Assembly: GCA_934394615.1 (NCBI GenBank) | Contig: CAKRRJ010000019.1 | Span: 1-33,356 of the forward strand | DNA length: 33,356 bases | Reading direction: 5' to 3' | Origin: an uncultured Lachnospiraceae bacterium | Lineage (GTDB): Bacteria > Bacillota > Clostridia > Lachnospirales > Lachnospiraceae | Shown here: piece by piece, positions 29,984-33,356 of the stretch | Position numbering within the stretch: the stretch's first letter is position 1 | How the letters are laid out: each line of letters begins with the position of its first letter | Notes under the pieces: model-generated | What the model was told of the DNA's origin: nothing | The model's database searches: none | The model's input: only the letters and a program-made list of their open reading frames with translations | Program-made: the position numbers and the translations under genes

Positions 29984-31314
29984 TCCTTTACACCTTCTGT
30001 ACTTTCTTTCATAAACATGATCTTAGGTGTCATGATAATCAATTTCAGATCCAATAATAAGGAATAGTTTCTGATATACGTCAGATCCAGTTTTAATTTG
30101 TCATAAAATGTGGTGTTGTACTTTCCATATACCTGCGCGTATCCGGTAAGTCCTGCTTTTACTTTCAGGCGATATGGGAACTCCGGAATATCTTTCTCGA
30201 TTTCCGCCGCCAGCTCAGGACGTTCCGGTCTCGGTCCTACAAGTGACATCTCGCCTTTTAAAATATTGAAAAGCTGCGGCAGCTCATCCAGGCGAAGTCT
30301 TCTTAAAAAGCGTCCGACCGGCAGAATACGGTCATCGTTCTCCGCCGCAAGTCTCGCGCCGCTCTGCTGCTCCGCATTCTGGATCATCGTCCGGAACTTA
30401 TAGATCTCGAACTGTTTTCCGCCCTTGGTAAGGCGTGTCTGCTTATAAAATACCGGACCGCCATCTGTCAGCTTAATGCTGATCGCAATAAACAGAAACA
30501 GCGGTGATGAAATGATAAGGCCTGCAATCGAACTCACAATGTCTACTACGCGCTTTGCAAATTCCTGTTCTATCTGCAGGCCCGTATTTCTGGAAAGCAG
30601 AAGCGGAGAATCAAACATATTCAGCTCTACAGAGCTTCTCAGCAGGATATCTGAGATTTTCGGAACACTGTATGTACGGATGCTGTGAGAAAAACAGTAT
30701 TTCAGGATCAGGTTTCGTTCATGCGATGGCATATCGCCAATGATCACTGCTCCAAACTTGTTGATCTCCGGAATCAGCACATCCATTCCGGCACGGTAAT
30801 TAACTATCTCACAGATCTCGTATTTGTCTCCACGTGAATTTACCTTTTCAAACAGGTGATAATCGTACCGGTCACCCGAGATGAACAGCATTTTTTTCTG
30901 CGGAAAGATTCGATTATAAATGTACTGAAAAGCCAGGGTCCATACCGTGATAATGACCGCATCCACTACCACGATAAAAATAAGCGGTAACGGTGTGGTG
31001 AATTTTTTATCCTGCACCGCGATCTGAAAATAGGTGATGATGTTTGTAAACACTACTGACAAAATCTGGGAATAGATCAGATTTCCGCGCCGAAGCACCG
31101 CAATCTTAAATCCTCCATATGTCTGCATAAAAAAGATGAGCAGCATTCCGTAGATAAAGATCATCATCCAGTTTCCACGGCGGAAAAACGGATAACTGAT
31201 CACCTGGTTATAATACCTGATCCAGACTACTCCATATACAATAGTCAAAAAGGCCACCAGCGCGAATGCAAACCCCAGTTTTATCAGGCGTTTGTATCTT
31301 TCATATGAATTCAT
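29980..31314 (-). CDS. Polyprenyl-phosphate sugar-1-phosphate transferase (WbaP/CpsE-like)
   Basis: Initiating enzyme of the polysaccharide: transfers a hexose-1-phosphate from a nucleotide sugar to undecaprenyl phosphate at the inner face of the membrane. The 444 residues have four N-terminal membrane segments (about 12-130), a soluble middle domain with a nucleotide-binding-like MLFISGD start, and the C-terminal catalytic domain beginning with the membrane hairpin AKRVVDIVSSIAGLIISSPLFLF. Catalytic marks are FYKQTRLTKGGKQFEIYKFRTM, the DE in RLRLDELPQLFNILKGEMSLVGPRPE, and KAGLTGYAQVYG. The sugar could be glucose, galactose or an N-acetyl sugar. Its ATG follows a GGAG site. A good promoter lies upstream, so it can start an operon that runs at least to the ABC transporter genes and probably to the GT2-GT4 gene. 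Confidence 0.93.
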   Translation of the reverse strand: MNSYERYKRLIKLGFAFALVAFLTIVYGVVWIRYYNQVISYPFFRRGNWMMIFIYGMLLIFFMQTYGGFKIAVLRRGNLIYSQILSVVFTNIITYFQIAVQDKKFTTPLPLIFIVVVDAVIITVWTLAFQYIYNRIFPQKKMLFISGDRYDYHLFEKVNSRGDKYEICEIVNYRAGMDVLIPEINKFGAVIIGDMPSHERNLILKYCFSHSIRTYSVPKISDILLRSSVELNMFDSPLLLSRNTGLQIEQEFAKRVVDIVSSIAGLIISSPLFLFIAISIKLTDGGPVFYKQTRLTKGGKQFEIYKFRTMIQNAEQQSGARLAAENDDRILPVGRFLRRLRLDELPQLFNILKGEMSLVGPRPERPELAAEIEKDIPEFPYRLKVKAGLTGYAQVYGKYNTTFYDKLKLDLTYIRNYSLLLDLKLIIMTPKIMFMKESTEGVKE

Positions 31315-31369
31315 TTTCTTGCTCCAAATCCTCGTATCTCTTTCTTTTTTGGCATAATAAACCTAATAT

Positions 31370-31398
31370 AGTATACCACCTAAGCCCCTATTCCGCAA
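31370..31398 (-). promoter_or_regulatory. Promoter of the polysaccharide operon
   Basis: Minus-strand TTGCGG (31393-31398) and TATACT (31370-31375) with a 17-base spacer and a TGG just before the -10. It lies about 55 bases before the sugar transferase start. Confidence 0.65.
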
Positions 31399-31470
31399 CT
31401 TTTGGCCATTGAAAAGCTCTGGCAATCCTTTAATTTTTTATTAACTGCGCCATTTTTTGCACAAAAAGAA

Positions 31471-31496
31471 GAGATATGGCAGCATTCCCATATCTC
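31471..31496 (-). terminator. Terminator of the O-antigen ligase-family gene
   Basis: GAGATATGG (31471-31479) pairs perfectly with CCATATCTC (31488-31496) around an 8-base loop. On the minus strand TTCTTTTTG follows. It lies 13 bases after the stop codon and separates this gene from the operon downstream. Confidence 0.8.
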
Positions 31497-31509
31497 CCTT
31501 TTTCTGCTT

Positions 31510-33159
31510 TTATAAACATTTTCCGCGATGTACGATTGCGCTTCCGGTTCCCAAAGCAAGCCACATGATCGGCGTCGCAATGGGAAGATTTAAGTTTACA
31601 ACTGCCTGGAAACTGTAACAGAGCACCGCAAACAGGCATCCTGCTGCGCAGACAGCTTTCCACGCTTCTGCTTTTGAACCGTCATCCTGGGAGTTTTTCC
31701 AGAAGCGTTCCATTTTTCTGCAATTTTCAAAAATAAATACCACATAAGCCAGTGTACCAACCGGTCCGATCGTCAGCAAAAACTGTAAATACTCGTTATG
31801 CGCGTTATCGAACACCTGACCGGTCAGCTGGACCATATCGCCCATAAGCTTCTGGGTCGTCATAATTCCAAAGGTATCTGGTCCATACCCAAACAGCTTA
31901 TGCATGAATGGGAAATCCCGGTATAATTCCACAGATTTTTTCCAGATAAATCCACGGTTTGTTCCCCAGGAATCATTAAACACCAGATAATTCCCAAGGC
32001 TTCCATATCTGCTGCCATGTCCCAGAGCATTTGCATCGATAAGCAAAGCGCAAACACCAAGAAATCCTGCAATCAATATACCGATCCAGACTCTTCGCAG
32101 CACTGGATTCTGTTTCTGCTCCGCTCCCCGGCCAAAAAGAACAAAAACAATTACCGCCACTGCCCACAACGCAATCGTGATTCCCATCAGCCCCGGAAGA
32201 TTTACCAGTACCTGGAACAGACTGTCCAGACCAATTACCGTATCTGCATAAGCCTGGTTGATGTAATCAATACACTGAATCACGGTCGCAAACGTTGCAA
32301 CCACAACCAGATAACGGACCGTCCCCTTCCTGCTTCGGAACGCAATCAGCGGAAGGAACGCAAACAGCGCGCTCAGCGCCAGGTACGCATTGTCACTGCA
32401 TCCAAATATGATTGCGAAAAACGTGACTACCATGCAAAGATAATACCAGATTAACTGGAAACGCCCCTCTGTTGTCGTAAACATTGCTGCTGCCGCTCCC
32501 ATCACAAGCGCCACATATGCCGTATACGTATTGATATTTCCAATTGTGGATGTGAAAATTGTGGACTGCTCCGGTTTAATATGATCTCGGAAATGCAGAA
32601 TATCCATCTGGAAATAGTCTGTAATGCCAATATAACATACAATCATCCCGGCAATCAGAAAAATCTGCAGTGTCCAGCGGTTTGGATGCCAGAAACGGCT
32701 GACGACAAAATAAACTGCCACATACAGCGTTATCAGAAACAAGCCGCTGTACCGACCCTCATTTCCCCAGAACGATTCATACAGATACTCGGACTGCAGC
32801 GTAGAGATCAGCGCCACGACCCAGAATACAAGAACCGCCACATCCGCAATGCCAAATGTTTTTTTCCACGCCGATGGCTTCAGGCTAGAAAACAGGCTCT
32901 GGGCATGCTCCCCCTGAAACTCCTTGATATCAATAAAAAACAGAATCACTCCCAATACCAGTAAAACACCCAGCATCATAAGAGCACTTAGGTAAAAACA
33001 CTTATACTTCGTTTCCAGGATATTAAAATACGAATTGTCGTAAAACAGAGACACCATTACCGTTGCAAACACCAGAAAGGTGGTGATTATACCACTCGTA
33101 ATAGAAGAGGCATTCGCCGCAAAGGGATCCATTCTGTTTTGTGCTGATCTATCTTCCAT
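31510..33159 (-). CDS. O-antigen ligase/polymerase-family membrane protein (Wzy/WaaL-like)
   Basis: Polytopic membrane protein of 549 residues with about twelve hydrophobic segments. The family region includes STIGNINTYTAYVALVMGAA and, after the large outer loop, the signature FDNAHNEYLQFLLTIGPVGTLAYV, where the His is the conserved catalytic-type residue of ligases. The loop before it carries SWGTNRGFIWKKSVELYRDFPFMHKLFGYGPDTF, also typical. Such proteins either polymerise repeat units (Wzy) or join a finished lipid-linked glycan to an acceptor (WaaL-like). Because the locus exports by an ABC transporter and shows no Wzx flippase, ligation is the more likely role. Start choice: the ATG at 33159 has a GGAGG site, whereas an in-frame ATG at 33195 has none. 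It has its own promoter and terminator. Confidence 0.88.
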   Translation of the reverse strand: MEDRSAQNRMDPFAANASSITSGIITTFLVFATVMVSLFYDNSYFNILETKYKCFYLSALMMLGVLLVLGVILFFIDIKEFQGEHAQSLFSSLKPSAWKKTFGIADVAVLVFWVVALISTLQSEYLYESFWGNEGRYSGLFLITLYVAVYFVVSRFWHPNRWTLQIFLIAGMIVCYIGITDYFQMDILHFRDHIKPEQSTIFTSTIGNINTYTAYVALVMGAAAAMFTTTEGRFQLIWYYLCMVVTFFAIIFGCSDNAYLALSALFAFLPLIAFRSRKGTVRYLVVVATFATVIQCIDYINQAYADTVIGLDSLFQVLVNLPGLMGITIALWAVAVIVFVLFGRGAEQKQNPVLRRVWIGILIAGFLGVCALLIDANALGHGSRYGSLGNYLVFNDSWGTNRGFIWKKSVELYRDFPFMHKLFGYGPDTFGIMTTQKLMGDMVQLTGQVFDNAHNEYLQFLLTIGPVGTLAYVVFIFENCRKMERFWKNSQDDGSKAEAWKAVCAAGCLFAVLCYSFQAVVNLNLPIATPIMWLALGTGSAIVHRGKCL

Positions 33160-33222
33160 AAATCCTCCATTTCTTTCACAATATATTTTTATCATCCATC
33201 CAGATCAAACCATCTGCCCTTT

Positions 33223-33251
33223 ATTATAAGTGCTTTCTCCCGTTTAAACAA
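33223..33251 (-). promoter_or_regulatory. Promoter of the O-antigen ligase-family gene
   Basis: Minus-strand TTGTTT (33246-33251) and a perfect TATAAT (33223-33228) with a 17-base spacer, giving a leader of about 55 bases. Confidence 0.7.
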
Positions 33252-33356
33252 CGCCTATTTTCGCCCCTCTCTCCCCTGACAATAATTTGCCTTATAGGAA
33301 GTATAATCGTCTCGTAATGCAATTTGGAATTTCGAAGCAAATTCAAAAAAGTAAAA

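Noticed and set aside
17200..33159. Recent horizontal transfer of the whole polysaccharide locus
   Set aside because: Such loci are often exchanged, but I see no integrase, tRNA target, flanking repeats or IS transposase here, and no sharp change in base composition by eye. A computed composition profile would be needed.
1..33356. tRNA, rRNA or CRISPR sequences
   Set aside because: No tRNA T-loop in a cloverleaf context, no rRNA segment and no regularly spaced direct repeats were seen on either strand.

Overview
The window looks like a chromosomal segment of an anaerobic, low-to-mid GC Gram-positive bacterium of class Clostridia, most likely family Lachnospiraceae. The signs are a pyruvate formate-lyase gene at the left edge, strong AGGAGG-type ribosome binding sites, sigma-A-like promoters, and gene families usual in that group (DUF4422 glycosyltransferases, an EpsF/CapM-type transferase, a VanZ-like protein, LytTR regulators). 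The genus assignment is inference; no rRNA or tRNA gene is visible. Almost all genes lie on the minus strand.

Left part (1-17.2 kb), mostly housekeeping. It holds the start of pflB, with a long upstream region carrying a candidate Rex operator and a multi-hairpin block; a Ca-type P-type ATPase; trpS; a double-membrane-span protein of unknown function; an HD-domain SpoT-like hydrolase whose leader carries a second multi-hairpin element with terminal inverted repeats; a plus-strand membrane-anchored Ig-like protein; malQ; a MATE transporter; a small 76-residue protein followed by a VanZ-like gene; two overlapping Nudix hydrolases; a solitary TIR-like (ThsB-type) protein; an orphan LytTR response regulator; a secreted protein with cell-wall-binding-like motifs; and a lone plus-strand GT4 glycosyltransferase.

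Right part (17.2-33.2 kb), a cell-surface polysaccharide locus on the minus strand. In transcription order: an O-antigen ligase/polymerase-family membrane protein; a polyprenyl-phosphate sugar-1-phosphate transferase; a DUF4422 glycosyltransferase; a TagG/Wzm-like permease; a TagH/Wzt-like ATPase without a carbohydrate-binding tail; a DUF4422-GT8 fusion; a pyruvyltransferase with a coiled-coil tail; and a GT2-GT4 fusion, followed by a terminator. A second unit then encodes a polytopic LTA-synthase-family (GacH-like) phosphoglycerol transferase, UDP-galactopyranose mutase, and a DgkB/YegS-type lipid kinase, ending in a clear terminator. Inferred logic: a galactofuranose-containing glycan is started on undecaprenyl phosphate, extended in the cytoplasm, possibly pyruvylated, exported by the ABC pair, decorated outside with glycerol phosphate taken from phosphatidylglycerol, and attached to the envelope, while the lipid kinase recycles the released diacylglycerol.

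No CRISPR array, complete IS transposase, phage gene or complete known defence system was seen. The most unusual items are the orphan TIR-like protein, which appears to lack the usual catalytic glutamate; the self-contained glycan-decoration and lipid-recycling operon; the coiled-coil pyruvyltransferase; and several structured intergenic elements.
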